A DNA stretch of 64,000 bases from Acidobacteriota bacterium (lineage in GTDB: Bacteria > Zixibacteria > MSB-5A5 > GN15 > FEB-12): contig DATKXK010000013.1 in NCBI GenBank assembly GCA_035529075.1, forward strand, positions 1 to 64,000, written 5' to 3'. Below the pieces are notes generated by a model that saw only the letters and a program-made list of their open reading frames with translations, ran no database searches and was not told where the DNA came from. Made by a program: the position numbers and the translations under genes. Every line of letters starts with the position of its first letter. Position 1 is the stretch's first letter. This document shows, one piece after another, positions 32,434 to 41,240 of the stretch.

Positions 32434-32940
32434 CTACAAAGCAACTGCAAGCTTCCTGAGCTTGCCTTTGAGCAGCGTTCTCGCGAATGGTGACATGAGG
32501 TCGATGAACAGGACGCCATCGAGATGGTCATACTCGTGAAGGACTGCGCGAGCAGTCAGACCATCCAGTGTGATCTCAAACTGTTTGCCGTCGAGGTCGG
32601 TGGCGCGAACCCGCACCGTGGCGGGCCGCACAATTCGCTGGTAAATACCGGGAAACGACAAACAGCCTTCTTCCATCTCCACCTGCCCCGTCGTCTCCAG
32701 TATTTCCGGATTAATAAAAACCCTTACGGATTCCGAAATGTCGACTGTCGAAAGGTCGACTGCAAAGATCCGTTTCGATACGCCAACCTGGGGCGCCGCC
32801 AGACCGAGACCTCTTTGTCTCTTGAGGGTGTCCACTAAGTCGGACACCAAATCTTTTACATCCTGGTTGATTTCATCAACCGGTACAGCCTTTTCCCGCA
32901 ACACCGGGTCGCCATACAAGACGATCCGTCGCTCAGCCAC
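32434..32940 (-). CDS. def: Peptide deformylase
   Basis: 168 aa from GTG with GAGGAG upstream. All three motifs are present: GLGLAAPQVG, EGCLSFPG and HEYDHLDG, whose Cys and two His bind the metal and Glu is catalytic. It removes N-formyl from nascent proteins. 21 bp after yajC, 98 bp before fmt; the gap to fmt holds a weak inverted repeat but no terminator. Confidence 0.97.
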   Translation of the reverse strand: MAERRIVLYGDPVLREKAVPVDEINQDVKDLVSDLVDTLKRQRGLGLAAPQVGVSKRIFAVDLSTVDISESVRVFINPEILETTGQVEMEEGCLSFPGIYQRIVRPATVRVRATDLDGKQFEITLDGLTARAVLHEYDHLDGVLFIDLMSPFARTLLKGKLRKLAVAL

Positions 32941-32961
32941 GATAACTCCTCAGGTGTAAAC

Positions 32962-33273
32962 CTACTTGTCTACTTTCGCGGCTATGGAGTTCTTGAGAAA
33001 CTCCAGCTTGACATCGTCGCCGATTTTCAAAACCACGCGACCACGATCTTCATCAATGGCGAAGATCGTCCCAAACATGCCGCTGTTGGTTACTACTTTA
33101 TCTCCTTTTTTCAGCTCTCCCAGGAGCATACGGTGCTCCTTCTGCCGTTTTCGCTGAGGCCGGATCATGGTCATGTAGATCAGCACAAAGATCAGCCCGA
33201 ACCAGATCAGCATATACTGACCGCCCCCGCCTTCGGGGCTGCCGGCCATCAGAACGTACCAACTCAGATTCAA
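32962..33273 (-). CDS. yajC: Preprotein translocase subunit YajC
   Basis: 103 aa from TTG 33273, with GAGGAG 10 nt upstream; ATG 33249 is the main alternative. One hydrophobic helix (MLIWFGLIFVLIYMTMI) is followed by RPQRKRQKEHRMLLGELKKGDKVVTNSGMFGTI, the standard YajC pattern, and a small beta domain. It is an accessory of the SecDF complex in the inner membrane; secDF is not in the window. First gene of the def-fmt-rng run with a promoter 72 bp upstream. Confidence 0.93.
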   Translation of the reverse strand: MNLSWYVLMAGSPEGGGGQYMLIWFGLIFVLIYMTMIRPQRKRQKEHRMLLGELKKGDKVVTNSGMFGTIFAIDEDRGRVVLKIGDDVKLEFLKNSIAAKVDK

Positions 33274-33344
33274 ATCCTTCTTGCTCCTCGCTTTATCGAC
33301 TAATGGTTCAAAAACTGAACAGCCAAAGACTGTCCCCACAGCCG

Positions 33345-33373
33345 AATATACACGGGCCTGGAGAGCTTTCCAA
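33345..33373 (-). promoter_or_regulatory. Promoter-like pair for yajC
   Basis: Minus strand TTGGAA (33373-33368), 17 nt, TATATT (33350-33345); start near 33338, about 65 nt before the TTG start. Confidence 0.55.
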
Positions 33374-33484
33374 GCAAATCTTTACCTCTCAAGAACAACC
33401 GGCGACCCGGTTTGTTCCGCCGCCTAAGCACTTGCCGACATTACTATTAGCATCCGCCGAGAACCCAGCCGACCACCTGCGAAG

Positions 33485-33500
33485 CCGGGCTGCAGCCCGG
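33485..33500. repeat. 16-bp perfect palindrome
   Basis: CCGGGCTGCAGCCCGG, centred on a PstI-like CTGCAG, in the spacer between the ytfJ terminator and the yajC promoter. Could be a protein-binding site or part of a dispersed repeat; no second copy seen in the window. Confidence 0.6.
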
Positions 33501-33584
33501 TCCCGACACGCAAGGACCTGAACAGAACTCCCGTATGTGACTGTAAGTGAAGGGCTTGCCTTCCGGCGACGCCGGCTATATAAG

Positions 33585-33612
33585 CGAAAAAAGCCGACCC
33601 GGGTCGGCTTCT
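33585..33612 (-). terminator. Rho-independent terminator of the rpmE-ytfJ run
   Basis: AAGCCGACCC/GGGTCGGCTT perfect stem at 33591-33610, followed by a T-run on the minus strand, 34 nt past the ytfJ stop. Confidence 0.93.
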
Positions 33613-33643
33613 TCGTTGCTCTGCCTGCGGCTAGATTCAACCG

Positions 33644-34072
33644 CTAATCGTCTGCTTTCTCAGGCTCGTCCCGCTCCGATTCATCCTCCTGACCGGCCTC
33701 GCCTTCACCTTTTTCTGATTTCAGCTTGTCTTTCCACTTGGCGATCTTCTTGGCTATCCCTGGAATAGATTCAATGACACCTTCCCACTTGCCTTTCTGT
33801 GCCGGCAGCAGGCGGATACCGTCTTTGTCCATTATGATAAACGCGGCCGGCTCGATCTTCGCCCCGCCGCCGCCACCGCCCCCGAAGCCCGTGTCGCCCT
33901 TTGACGGCTCGCTCTGGCCTCCGCCGGCGCCGAAACCAACGGAGATCTTCACCACCGGAATGACCGTCTTGTCGCCAACGGTTATCGGCTCGCCGATAAT
34001 CGTTTCCGAACGGGCCATGTCCTTGAGTTCCCCTACGACCCCCCGGAGAACCTCCACCACATTGTTAGCCAT
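33644..34072 (-). CDS. ytfJ: YtfJ/GerW-family protein
   Basis: 142 aa with AAAGGAG upstream. The family pattern is clear: GEPITVGDKTVIPVVKISVGFGAGGG, a glycine-rich loop, then KIEPAAFIIMDKDGIRLLP. The C-terminus is an acidic/basic charged tail. In endospore formers the family is needed for spore germination, but homologues are widespread in non-sporulating bacteria where the role is unknown. Overlaps the preceding DUF2953 gene by 8 bp, the same pairing as in Firmicutes. Confidence 0.92.
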   Translation of the reverse strand: MANNVVEVLRGVVGELKDMARSETIIGEPITVGDKTVIPVVKISVGFGAGGGQSEPSKGDTGFGGGGGGGAKIEPAAFIIMDKDGIRLLPAQKGKWEGVIESIPGIAKKIAKWKDKLKSEKGEGEAGQEDESERDEPEKADD

Positions 34073-34706
34073 CCTGGACTCCTTTCTTTTCTCCTATCGC
34101 CAATTTGATCACTTTTCTTAGAGGGAGGCTGAGTATCAAGACAAGCGAATGCCACAACAGACTATACAGGGGAATTGCGACTGACAGGCGCAGGGCGCCG
34201 GACAGGGAGGGGCCGGTCCAGTCAGGCACGAATCGCATTCGGGACATCACCGAGGGCACGGCGGCCAGCGCGGCCTCGTACCAACCGAATGTCATCCCCG
34301 TCAGATCAGGAGCGTCAAACCCGGCTCGAATCTCACCGTCAGCTTCCTCGACGGTCACGGCTCGCAGGAGGCCGACCACGTACGACCAGAATGCTCCCGC
34401 CACTCGTGGAAAGAGTCTCACGGCGTCTCGAAGCGAACGCTCGCGTCCACGCTTCTTCGGCTTGCGCTTCTCCACGCGAGGTTCTTCTCGAACCTCCGGC
34501 TCCCTTCGGGCCAGACTGAACGACCTCACCCCAAGGCCGAATAACCGCACTCTGCCGGATTTACGTGCCAGGTCCAGGTCGGCGCCGGACCGGCCCAGCC
34601 CGAGAAACAGTCGACGGCGACCCGCGGCCAGCTCAAAACGCACCCGCACTCGAAGCATCATGACTACGGCAACCGCCGCCAGCAATATGAGAACCCAGTA
34701 CCACAT
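34065..34706 (-). CDS. DUF2953 membrane-anchored protein
   Basis: 213 aa. An N-terminal membrane helix (WYWVLILLAAVAVVMML) is followed by VRVRFELAAGRRRLFLGLGR and a long basic stretch (EKRKPKKRGRERS), then a C-terminal part with GFDAPDLTGMTFGWYEA and a second hydrophobic segment. This is the DUF2953 layout. Overlap with ytfJ indicates a joint function, unknown in this lineage. No clear ribosome site before the ATG. Confidence 0.85.
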   Translation of the reverse strand: MWYWVLILLAAVAVVMMLRVRVRFELAAGRRRLFLGLGRSGADLDLARKSGRVRLFGLGVRSFSLARREPEVREEPRVEKRKPKKRGRERSLRDAVRLFPRVAGAFWSYVVGLLRAVTVEEADGEIRAGFDAPDLTGMTFGWYEAALAAVPSVMSRMRFVPDWTGPSLSGALRLSVAIPLYSLLWHSLVLILSLPLRKVIKLAIGEKKGVQDG

Positions 34707-34736
34707 TGTCTATCTATGTATACTATCGGCACCCGC

Positions 34737-35435
34737 TCAGGTTGCCTGCGGCCCGGGCTGACTGCTCCCCGGCCGCTCATGGCCGGCCGAGGGGCACAGC
34801 GTGCTCAGGACACACCCGGAGCACTCCGGGCGGCGCGCTTTGCAAACCGAGCGGCCGTGCTGAATCATAAGATGCGAGTAACCGATCCAGTCACTCTCCG
34901 GTATGATCTTCATCAGGTCGCGCTCGATCTTGTCCGGAGTGCGTTCCGACGTAAAACGGAGCAGCCGGCTGACCCGCGCGACGTGGGTGTCGACGACTAT
35001 GCCTTCGGCGAGGCCGTACCCGGCGCCAAGAACGACGGAGGCCGTCTTCCGCCCCACACCGGTCAGCTTCACCAACTGCTCCAGCGTACGGGGGACCTCT
35101 CCCTTGTGCCTCTCCAGCAGTTCCCGCGCCGACTCCCGGATAGCCCTTGCCTTGTTGGCATAGAACCCGGTCGTGTATATCGCCTGCCTGAGATCGTCGA
35201 GTTCGGCCTCGGCAAATGCCTGAACGGATCGATACTCTTCGAACAATCCCGGCGTCACCATGTTAACCCGCTCATCGGTGCACTGAGCCGAGAGAATCGT
35301 CGCCACCATAAGCTGGTGCACCGTCTCGTAGTCGAGCGTACACTTCGCCCCGGGATACGCTTTCCGCAGGAGCCGGATAACCTTCCCCGCCCGTTCTCGT
35401 CTGGCTCTGCCGGTTTCGCGCGGCACGTGCGTCAC
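34737..35435 (-). CDS. nth: Endonuclease III
   Basis: 232 aa from GTG overlapping the prmC stop by 4 bp. Helix-hairpin-helix LTGVGRKTASVVL carries the catalytic Lys; catalytic Asp is in VVDTHVARV. The 4Fe-4S loop CKARRPECSGCVLSTLC has all four cysteines. A DNA glycosylase/AP lyase for oxidised pyrimidines. Its place between prmC and DUF2953 is unusual, and the overlap suggests coupled translation. Confidence 0.97.
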   Translation of the reverse strand: MTHVPRETGRARRERAGKVIRLLRKAYPGAKCTLDYETVHQLMVATILSAQCTDERVNMVTPGLFEEYRSVQAFAEAELDDLRQAIYTTGFYANKARAIRESARELLERHKGEVPRTLEQLVKLTGVGRKTASVVLGAGYGLAEGIVVDTHVARVSRLLRFTSERTPDKIERDLMKIIPESDWIGYSHLMIQHGRSVCKARRPECSGCVLSTLCPSAGHERPGSSQPGPQAT

Positions 35436-36295
35436 CCGTCACAGGAGAGGATTACGACCCGGTCGATGTCGTTCAGATCTTTCATGATGTCTATCGATTT
35501 GTAGCGGCCGTCGTTTTCGGTCAGGGCGGCAACGGCCCCGGCCTGATCGTAGCCGACCTCAAACGCAATCATTCCGTTGGCAGCCAGGTGGCCCGGAGCG
35601 TCCTGAACGATCACTCTGATCGCGTCCATCCCATCCTCCCCGGCCGTCAGGGCAATCCTGGGATCGGCCTTGACTTCGGGAGGAAGGCCCTTGTAGTCAC
35701 CGTAACGTATATACGGCGGGTTGGACAGGATCAAGTCGAATCGTTCGTCGGGTTCCAGGGCCGAGAAGAAGTCGGACCGGCGAAAATCAATTCGCTCCAG
35801 CACTCCGTGGTCCCCGGCGTTACGCCTGGCAACGCTGAGAGCTTCCGGGGAGACGTCCAGGGCGGTGACCGAGGAATGTTCGACTTCGCAGGCCATGGTG
35901 ACCGCAATAACGCCCGAACCCGCGCCCAGATCAAGAATTCGTGGCTGCGGGACCCGGCCGGCCCGTGTCCATGCCACCGCCCGCTGGCACAGAAGTTCCG
36001 TCTCGGGTACGGGAACCATCACGGCCGGCGACACGACAAACCGACGCCCGTAAAACCAGGCCTCGCCGAGGATATACTGAAGCGGATATCGTGTCGCGCG
36101 CCGGCTGAGGATTTCGTCGACACGCTCACGCCTGGGCCGGTCGAGCATGCCGGCGCCGTGAAGGTAAAGGGCCAGCCGGTCAACGTCGAGCACGTGGCAG
36201 AGAATCAGTTCCACCTCCGCCCGCCCGGACGGGATTCCGGCCTGCTCCAGCACACGGGCTTTCTCAGCGATGTACCGTGGGAGGTGTTCAATCAC
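35432..36295 (-). CDS. prmC: Release factor glutamine methyltransferase
   Basis: 287 aa from GTG 36295, which overlaps the preceding stop as GTGA and gives family-typical length; longer readings only translate the upstream membrane gene out of frame. SAM motif ILDLGAGSGVIAVTMA and the diagnostic NPPY (LSNPPYIRYGD) are present, with an N-terminal helical domain (IEHLPRYIAEKARVLEQAGI). It methylates Gln of the GGQ motif in RF1/RF2; prfA is in the same run. Confidence 0.95.
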   Translation of the reverse strand: MIEHLPRYIAEKARVLEQAGIPSGRAEVELILCHVLDVDRLALYLHGAGMLDRPRRERVDEILSRRATRYPLQYILGEAWFYGRRFVVSPAVMVPVPETELLCQRAVAWTRAGRVPQPRILDLGAGSGVIAVTMACEVEHSSVTALDVSPEALSVARRNAGDHGVLERIDFRRSDFFSALEPDERFDLILSNPPYIRYGDYKGLPPEVKADPRIALTAGEDGMDAIRVIVQDAPGHLAANGMIAFEVGYDQAGAVAALTENDGRYKSIDIMKDLNDIDRVVILSCDG

Positions 36296-37266
36296 GCCAT
36301 TCGCCCGGCAATTCGTCCCGACCTCAAATAGCCGACCACGTAAAGCAGTGCCGTCACCCCGATCCACGAATAACAGAACGCGTACGTGAGCGTCGAGGAA
36401 AACTGGATTGAGTGCGGGATAAGGTATATGAACAACATCACCGCAAACGCGCCCAGACCGACCCAGCCGAGCGCCTTGCCTGAGTATATGTCTCGGCCCA
36501 GCTTCCCCCGGGTCAGCGTGCCGAGGCTGCTCAGGACGGCGAACAGCAGGTAGACAAACAGAAGCTGTGTTTTGTTGTCGGTGGCGTCGGTGCCGAACGG
36601 AACTCCCTCCCACAGAACGTCGAACGCAAAGTAATTCATGGGGATACCGAACACGTACCCGCCGAGAAAGGCGAAAACGGCGGCCAGGAATAGATGGATT
36701 GTCAAGAGTCTGACCTCGCCGCTCCCCCTGAGCACCGACAGCGCGCTCACCGCGGCCAGCGCAATGAAGAAGACGGTAGCGAAGATAGTCGCAATATGCG
36801 CCAGCGTGACTACCTTGGGGACTTCACCAAAGTACTTCAGAACAAAGGGCGCCCCGCCCTCCACCGTAAATGTCGCCAGCCTGGAGCCGGTGCTGTCGGT
36901 AAGCTCAAAATAGTAGTAAAATCGCCCGCCCAGCCGTCCCGCCGTCACCTCCGTGAAATACTCGCCCCGAGATCCGGGGTCCGGCTGCATCTGCACGCGG
37001 GCGAAAGCATCGGCATTGTCCGCCGGGACGTCGGCCGGCTGTGAGGTCCGAAACCACACCCGGGTGCCGGGGGCCGCCGGGCCGGTCACAGCCAGGGTTA
37101 TCCGATCCGATTGATGCTCAACAATCTTGGGCACGGTGGTCATCTGGAAAGTATACCCGGCCTCGACATGACTGACAATTTCCGGTCTCCCGCGCGAATT
37201 CGTGCGCGCAACGTACAGCATGATAACGGTTAGAATAAGAGCCAGGGCGATTTTGAAATACTTCAT
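36292..37266 (-). CDS. Membrane protein with periplasmic beta domain, unknown
   Basis: 324 aa. A first helix (FKIALALILTVIMLYVA), then ~110 residues of Ig-like beta sandwich (VPKIVEHQSDRITLAVTGPAAPGTRVWFRTS ... RFYYYFELTDSTGSRLATFTV), then about five helices (IATIFATVFFIALAAVSAL; FLAAVFAFLGGYVFGI; FVYLLFAVLSSLGTL; LGAFAVMLFIYLIPH; YSWIGVTALLYVVGY). No family recognised. It lies between prfA and prmC, 17 bp after prfA, so it is co-transcribed with translation-termination genes although the function need not be related. Confidence 0.85.
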   Translation of the reverse strand: MKYFKIALALILTVIMLYVARTNSRGRPEIVSHVEAGYTFQMTTVPKIVEHQSDRITLAVTGPAAPGTRVWFRTSQPADVPADNADAFARVQMQPDPGSRGEYFTEVTAGRLGGRFYYYFELTDSTGSRLATFTVEGGAPFVLKYFGEVPKVVTLAHIATIFATVFFIALAAVSALSVLRGSGEVRLLTIHLFLAAVFAFLGGYVFGIPMNYFAFDVLWEGVPFGTDATDNKTQLLFVYLLFAVLSSLGTLTRGKLGRDIYSGKALGWVGLGAFAVMLFIYLIPHSIQFSSTLTYAFCYSWIGVTALLYVVGYLRSGRIAGRMA

Positions 37267-37283
37267 ACCTTGTTCAGGGATGT

Positions 37284-38354
37284 CTAGCTGGTTTGCAGGT
37301 GAAGTCGCTGCTCCTGATCATGACGGGACAGCGAGTCTATGAGACAGTCGAGATCACCGGCCAGGATTTCGTCAAGCCGGTAAAGCGTCAGGTTGATCCG
37401 GTGATCCGTGACGCGTGACTGCGGGTAATTGTAGGTTCGGATCTTGGCCGACCGGTCGCCGGTCGAAACCATCGACCGCCGTTCTTCGGCCATCTTTGCT
37501 CTTTGCTCCTCCATCATCCGATCATACAGCCGGGCGCGAAGCACCTTCATCGCCCGGACCTTGTTTTTCAACTGTGATTTCTCGTCCTGACAGGTAACGA
37601 CAAGCCCGGTGGGCCGGTGGGTGATGCGCACGGCCGAGTCGGTGGTATTGACCGACTGGCCGCCCGGGCCGGAAGACCGGTAGACGTCGACCTTCAGATC
37701 GGCCTCCTTGATGTCGATGTCGACTTCTTCAGCCTCGCGAAACACCGCTACGGTCACGGCGGACGTGTGGATACGCCCCTGGGTCTCGGTGGCCGGGACC
37801 CGCTGCACCCGGTGCACGCCGGATTCATACTTCATGTTTCCGTAGGTGCCGTTGCCACTGAGCGAGAACACTATTTCCTTGAAGCCGCCGGCACCGGCGG
37901 CGTTTGAGTTGAGGATCTCCATTTTCCAGCCCTTGTGATCGGCATACCGCTGGTACATGCGGAAGATATCTCCGGCAAAGAGCCCGGCCTCGTCGCCGCC
38001 GGTCCCGGCCCGGATTTCTATAATAGCCGCCTTTTCATCGTCCGGATCTCGCGGCAACAGGGCCAGTTTGAAGGCTTCTTCGGCCTCGTCAAACTGCGGC
38101 TCCAAGCCCGGCAGTTCCTCGCGGGCCACCGCGACAAGTTCGTCGTCCTGGTCTTCCCTGATTATCTGCCGTGCCTCCTCCATCTCAGCCTTGATACGGC
38201 GATAGCGGCGCCCGAGCAGGAGCATCTCCTCAACCCGGCGGCGTTCCCGGTTAAGCCCGATCAGTTTGTTGCGGTCGACCTGATTGGAGGGATCGGACAG
38301 GGCCTCGTCGAGTTCCTGGAGTTTGCGTTCGAGTTTTTCAACCATCTCAAGCAT
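37284..38354 (-). CDS. prfA: Peptide chain release factor 1
   Basis: 356 aa. GGQ motif at ~231-233 ([10 protein letters not shown]) for peptidyl-tRNA hydrolysis, and PAT at 187-189 ([14 protein letters not shown]), the PxT tripeptide that identifies RF1 rather than RF2. Coiled N-terminal domain and length are standard. It reads UAA and UAG. The next but one gene is prmC, which modifies it. Confidence 0.98.
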   Translation of the reverse strand: MLEMVEKLERKLQELDEALSDPSNQVDRNKLIGLNRERRRVEEMLLLGRRYRRIKAEMEEARQIIREDQDDELVAVAREELPGLEPQFDEAEEAFKLALLPRDPDDEKAAIIEIRAGTGGDEAGLFAGDIFRMYQRYADHKGWKMEILNSNAAGAGGFKEIVFSLSGNGTYGNMKYESGVHRVQRVPATETQGRIHTSAVTVAVFREAEEVDIDIKEADLKVDVYRSSGPGGQSVNTTDSAVRITHRPTGLVVTCQDEKSQLKNKVRAMKVLRARLYDRMMEEQRAKMAEERRSMVSTGDRSAKIRTYNYPQSRVTDHRINLTLYRLDEILAGDLDCLIDSLSRHDQEQRLHLQTS

Positions 38355-38429
38355 ATGGCATCACACAGCGTTACTTTCTTATCAATGTTACCAGAAAAAG
38401 CCCGCCTGGGCAAGCGGTCACCTGTATGC

Positions 38430-39398
38430 CTACGTGACGGCGGTCCGCTTACATGACAGCTTGGATTCCGTGACGCCCAGCGCCGCCTCGAGCGCCACTA
38501 TGCCTACCTCAAGCTGGTCCATCGAAGGTTCTTTCGTGGTGATCCGCTGCAACCACAGCCCCGGCACAATCAGAAGCCGGGTGATGGCATTGTCACGAGT
38601 TTTGCCGGAGATCTTCAGCAGTTCGTACGACCCGCCGGCTACCAGCGGCAGCAGCGCGAAATGCACGGCAAAACGGGTCAGCAAAGCCGGCGGATGGCCG
38701 GCCCACAGCGTGTACACGCTGTCCGCAGCCGCGTAAACGGCAATGGCCAGCAACACCACGATCAGGATAAAGGACGTCCCGCAACGGGGATGAAGCCGAG
38801 TGTGCACGGCAGCCCGCTCGGGCGTCAGATCGTCGCCCAACTCATACGCATATATGGACTTGTGCTCCGCCCCGTGGTACTGGAAAATCCTCTTCAAGTC
38901 CTTGAACAGTGAGATTGCCCAGACGTACAGGATAAACAGCGTCAGCCGGATGGCACCGGCCAGCAGGTTGAACGGGACGGCCTCCCTGTCGATGCTGAAA
39001 TAGCTCGCGAGGGCCAGCGGAAGAAAAAAGAACAGGCCCACGCCGAGGGCAAGGGCCACTACGGCCGTTGCCGCCAGGGCCACGGTGTTGCTCCTCTTGG
39101 GCCGATCGACAAACGCCTCGCCCTTTCTTGCCGCCTCCTCCTTCTCGAGCTCGCGGACAGCTATGTCGGCCGAGAAGTTCAGGGTCTTGATCCCGAGCAC
39201 CAGCATCTCGACGAATGCGATGGCGCCGCGGAGAATCGGGAAGTTCAGGATGCGACGACGCGAGGTCATCGACCGGTACTCCTCGGTCTTGACCAGTATC
39301 TCTCCGCTGGGTATGCGAACGGCCGTCGCGACACGATCCTTCGACCGCATCATGACGCCTTCGATTACCGCCTGTCCACCAACGTTAGGATCGGGCAT
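38430..39398 (-). CDS. DUF1385 membrane protein
   Basis: 322 aa. Family signatures VGGQAVIEGVMMR at the N-terminus, RGAIAFVEMLVLG, FQYHGAEHKSIYAYE and HPRCGTSFILIVVLLAI, with four to five membrane helices. The HGAEHK segment suggests metal binding, but the family function is unknown. Position between rpmE and prfA is conserved in many bacteria. Confidence 0.92.
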   Translation of the reverse strand: MPDPNVGGQAVIEGVMMRSKDRVATAVRIPSGEILVKTEEYRSMTSRRRILNFPILRGAIAFVEMLVLGIKTLNFSADIAVRELEKEEAARKGEAFVDRPKRSNTVALAATAVVALALGVGLFFFLPLALASYFSIDREAVPFNLLAGAIRLTLFILYVWAISLFKDLKRIFQYHGAEHKSIYAYELGDDLTPERAAVHTRLHPRCGTSFILIVVLLAIAVYAAADSVYTLWAGHPPALLTRFAVHFALLPLVAGGSYELLKISGKTRDNAITRLLIVPGLWLQRITTKEPSMDQLEVGIVALEAALGVTESKLSCKRTAVT

Positions 39399-39541
39399 GG
39401 CTACCTGTTCGTTGCAGCGAATTGTCCTTCAGCCAAAGTGGCGGCGCCGCCCGCCCACACAAAACGACGAGCGAGGCACAGAATCTACGCTCCGCCCGTG
39501 AAATCAGATGGCCGTTTTTTTCGGCTGCCAAAGCGACTGAT

Positions 39542-39751
39542 CTACTTCTTTGCCGTCAATCCGTACTTCCGACGGTACCGCTCGACGCGCCCGGCCGTAT
39601 CGATCAGTTTCTGCTTCCCCGTATAGTAGGGATGGCAATTGGAACAAATCTCGACGCTGATGCTCTTTTTGGTCGACCGCGTCGTGTAGGTCGCTCCGCA
39701 GGCGCACGTAACCGTTACGTCATGATACTCAGGATGAATCCCGGATTTCAC
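39542..39751 (-). CDS. rpmE: 50S ribosomal protein L31
   Basis: 69 aa from GTG 39751, with GAGGTG six bases before it; the longer frame runs into upstream [51 protein letters not shown] (read in pieces) is the zinc-binding form of L31 with two Cys pairs. FTGKxK-like end is [22 protein letters not shown]. Promoter 90 bp upstream. Starts the run toward DUF1385-prfA. Confidence 0.95.
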   Translation of the reverse strand: MKSGIHPEYHDVTVTCACGATYTTRSTKKSISVEICSNCHPYYTGKQKLIDTAGRVERYRRKYGLTAKK

Positions 39752-39839
39752 TGCTGTCACCTCAAGTCCATCGGATTGTCTACCACTCTCATATAACAAA
39801 ATCGGGTTCCCCTGGTGCATTTTTAACCCGAAGCCTATT

Positions 39840-39867
39840 AATATACTACTTATCGGCGCAATGGCAA
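39840..39867 (-). promoter_or_regulatory. Promoter-like pair for rpmE
   Basis: Minus strand TTGCCA (39867-39862), 16 nt, TATATT (39845-39840); start near 39833, about 82 nt before the GTG, room for ribosomal-protein or zinc-dependent control. Confidence 0.55.
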
Positions 39868-39913
39868 GTCCATTATCCACTCCGGATGGTCGGGCGAGCA
39901 GCGGCCACCCCGG

Positions 39914-40633
39914 TCACCTCGCGCCGTCCGGAACTGTCTCTGGTCTGCCCGCCGACCCTGCCGGCCCTTTCTCCCGGGGGCCGACTACGGCCGACCAGTA
40001 GTACCGCCCGTATACCAGCCTCCGGATGTCAAAGCGGTCGCTGAACGCGGCCTCAAGCTGTACCCGGGTGAAGTAGTTTTTGATAATGACGAACTCCCTG
40101 CCGTCTCGCAGCCACCGCCTCTTATAGCTGTTGCCGTGCTCATCGACACGCACCACGTCCGCCTCCGATTTTTCAGCGGGCGGGCTGTTGTCAAGCAGCC
40201 AGGCCAGGCCGTCCGGCTGGAGACTCGCCGTGATCACGTCATACAGATGATCGTACTCCTGCCGGGGCTGATGAGAAAACCAGAAACCGAGGGTGACCAC
40301 GTCGTACCTGCCTCCATCTTCCGGGACGTCCAGCAGGCTGCCCTGAACGAACCGTACCGGGCAGGCGTAGGTTTTCTTCGCGGCCTCACACAGCATTTCA
40401 GCGGAAATATCCACGGCGGTTATCCCGGCGGCTGAGCCCGCCATAACTTCGGTCCAGTAGCCCGTGCCGCAAGCCAGATCGAGAACGCGCTTCCCGGTCA
40501 CCAGACCTTGCAGACGGCCGGCTTCCGCTTCCAGTTCCGCTCGCTGGTCGGGGATATCACGATAGTAGATCTGCTCGTACTCCGGTGCCCGAGCCCGGTA
40601 GTACGGCTCAAGTTCATCGCTGCGCATAGTCAC
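39914..40633 (-). CDS. SAM-dependent methyltransferase
   Basis: 239 aa from GTG (ATG 40627 also possible). Class I motif VLDLACGTGYWTEVM, VDISAEML after beta-2, and YDVVTLGFWFSHQPRQEYDHL for motif II. The fold matches methyltransferases of the UbiE/type-11 group; the substrate is unknown. The start overlaps the stop of the flavodoxin gene by 20 bp, so the two are translated together. Last of the gcvT-to-methyltransferase run. Confidence 0.88.
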   Translation of the reverse strand: MTMRSDELEPYYRARAPEYEQIYYRDIPDQRAELEAEAGRLQGLVTGKRVLDLACGTGYWTEVMAGSAAGITAVDISAEMLCEAAKKTYACPVRFVQGSLLDVPEDGGRYDVVTLGFWFSHQPRQEYDHLYDVITASLQPDGLAWLLDNSPPAEKSEADVVRVDEHGNSYKRRWLRDGREFVIIKNYFTRVQLEAAFSDRFDIRRLVYGRYYWSAVVGPREKGPAGSAGRPETVPDGAR

Positions 40634-41240
40634 CAGCCAACACGTCTGCCAAATGCCGGCCGAGTTGGACGGCCTTCTCGAGAGTCGGGCCGTCGGATAC
40701 CACCGACCCGACCTCGGTGTAGTCGGACGATCTATATGTAATCACGCCTTCGTTGACAACCTCAATCCACTTGAACAAGCCCGCGATACAGCGCCGCGCT
40801 CCCTCCAGCCACCCCTCCTCGCTGCCGACCAGGATAATCCCTCCCGGACGCTTGCGGCCGAGAAGCCTGATAAAACGATGGTCCGGGTCGACACCGCCAA
40901 AATCAGGCGGACGAAAACAGTTGCAGCGGTCGATAAAGGCCTTGGCCTGGGCCGAGACGGAATCAAAGTAGATCGGGGAGCCGAACAACATGCAGTCGCA
41001 CGCGGCCACGCTCTCGTAAAGACCCGTGAGGTCATCCTCGTAGAAACAGTAATCCGGCGTCGGGGCTTTTCCGCATGCCTGGCAGGGGATGAACTTCAGG
41101 TCGTTCAGACGCACCAGGGTGTGCTCCACGCGGCCTCCGCCCCCGGCGTGTTCAGCCACGGCATCGGCCACCCGGCGCAGCAGAATCTCGGTGCAACCGC
41201 CCTGCACGGGCGAGCCCGAGAACGAGAGCAGCTTAATCAT
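40614..41240 (-). CDS. Flavodoxin-like NAD(P)H-dependent FMN reductase
   Basis: 208 aa from ATG 41240, overlapping the ABC-F stop (ATGATTAA). Flavodoxin-like start LLSFSGSPVQGGCTEILLRRV with the FMN phosphate loop SGSPxxGG; LFGSPIYFDSVSAQAKAFIDRC is the second flavin contact. Two cysteine pairs (PCQACGK) follow, as in iron-sulfur/flavodoxin-like proteins of the NADPH-dependent FMN reductase family. Redox partner unknown. Sits between ABC-F and a methyltransferase with overlaps on both sides. Confidence 0.9.
   Translation of the reverse strand: MIKLLSFSGSPVQGGCTEILLRRVADAVAEHAGGGGRVEHTLVRLNDLKFIPCQACGKAPTPDYCFYEDDLTGLYESVAACDCMLFGSPIYFDSVSAQAKAFIDRCNCFRPPDFGGVDPDHRFIRLLGRKRPGGIILVGSEEGWLEGARRCIAGLFKWIEVVNEGVITYRSSDYTEVGSVVSDGPTLEKAVQLGRHLADVLAGDYAQR

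Larger units (their letters stand above)
33274..33643. other. Gene-free spacer between ytfJ and yajC
   Basis: 370 bp holding the yajC promoter (33345-33373), a perfect 16-bp palindrome CCGGGCTGCAGCCCGG (33485-33500), and the ytfJ terminator (33585-33612). No gene seen. Confidence 0.7.
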
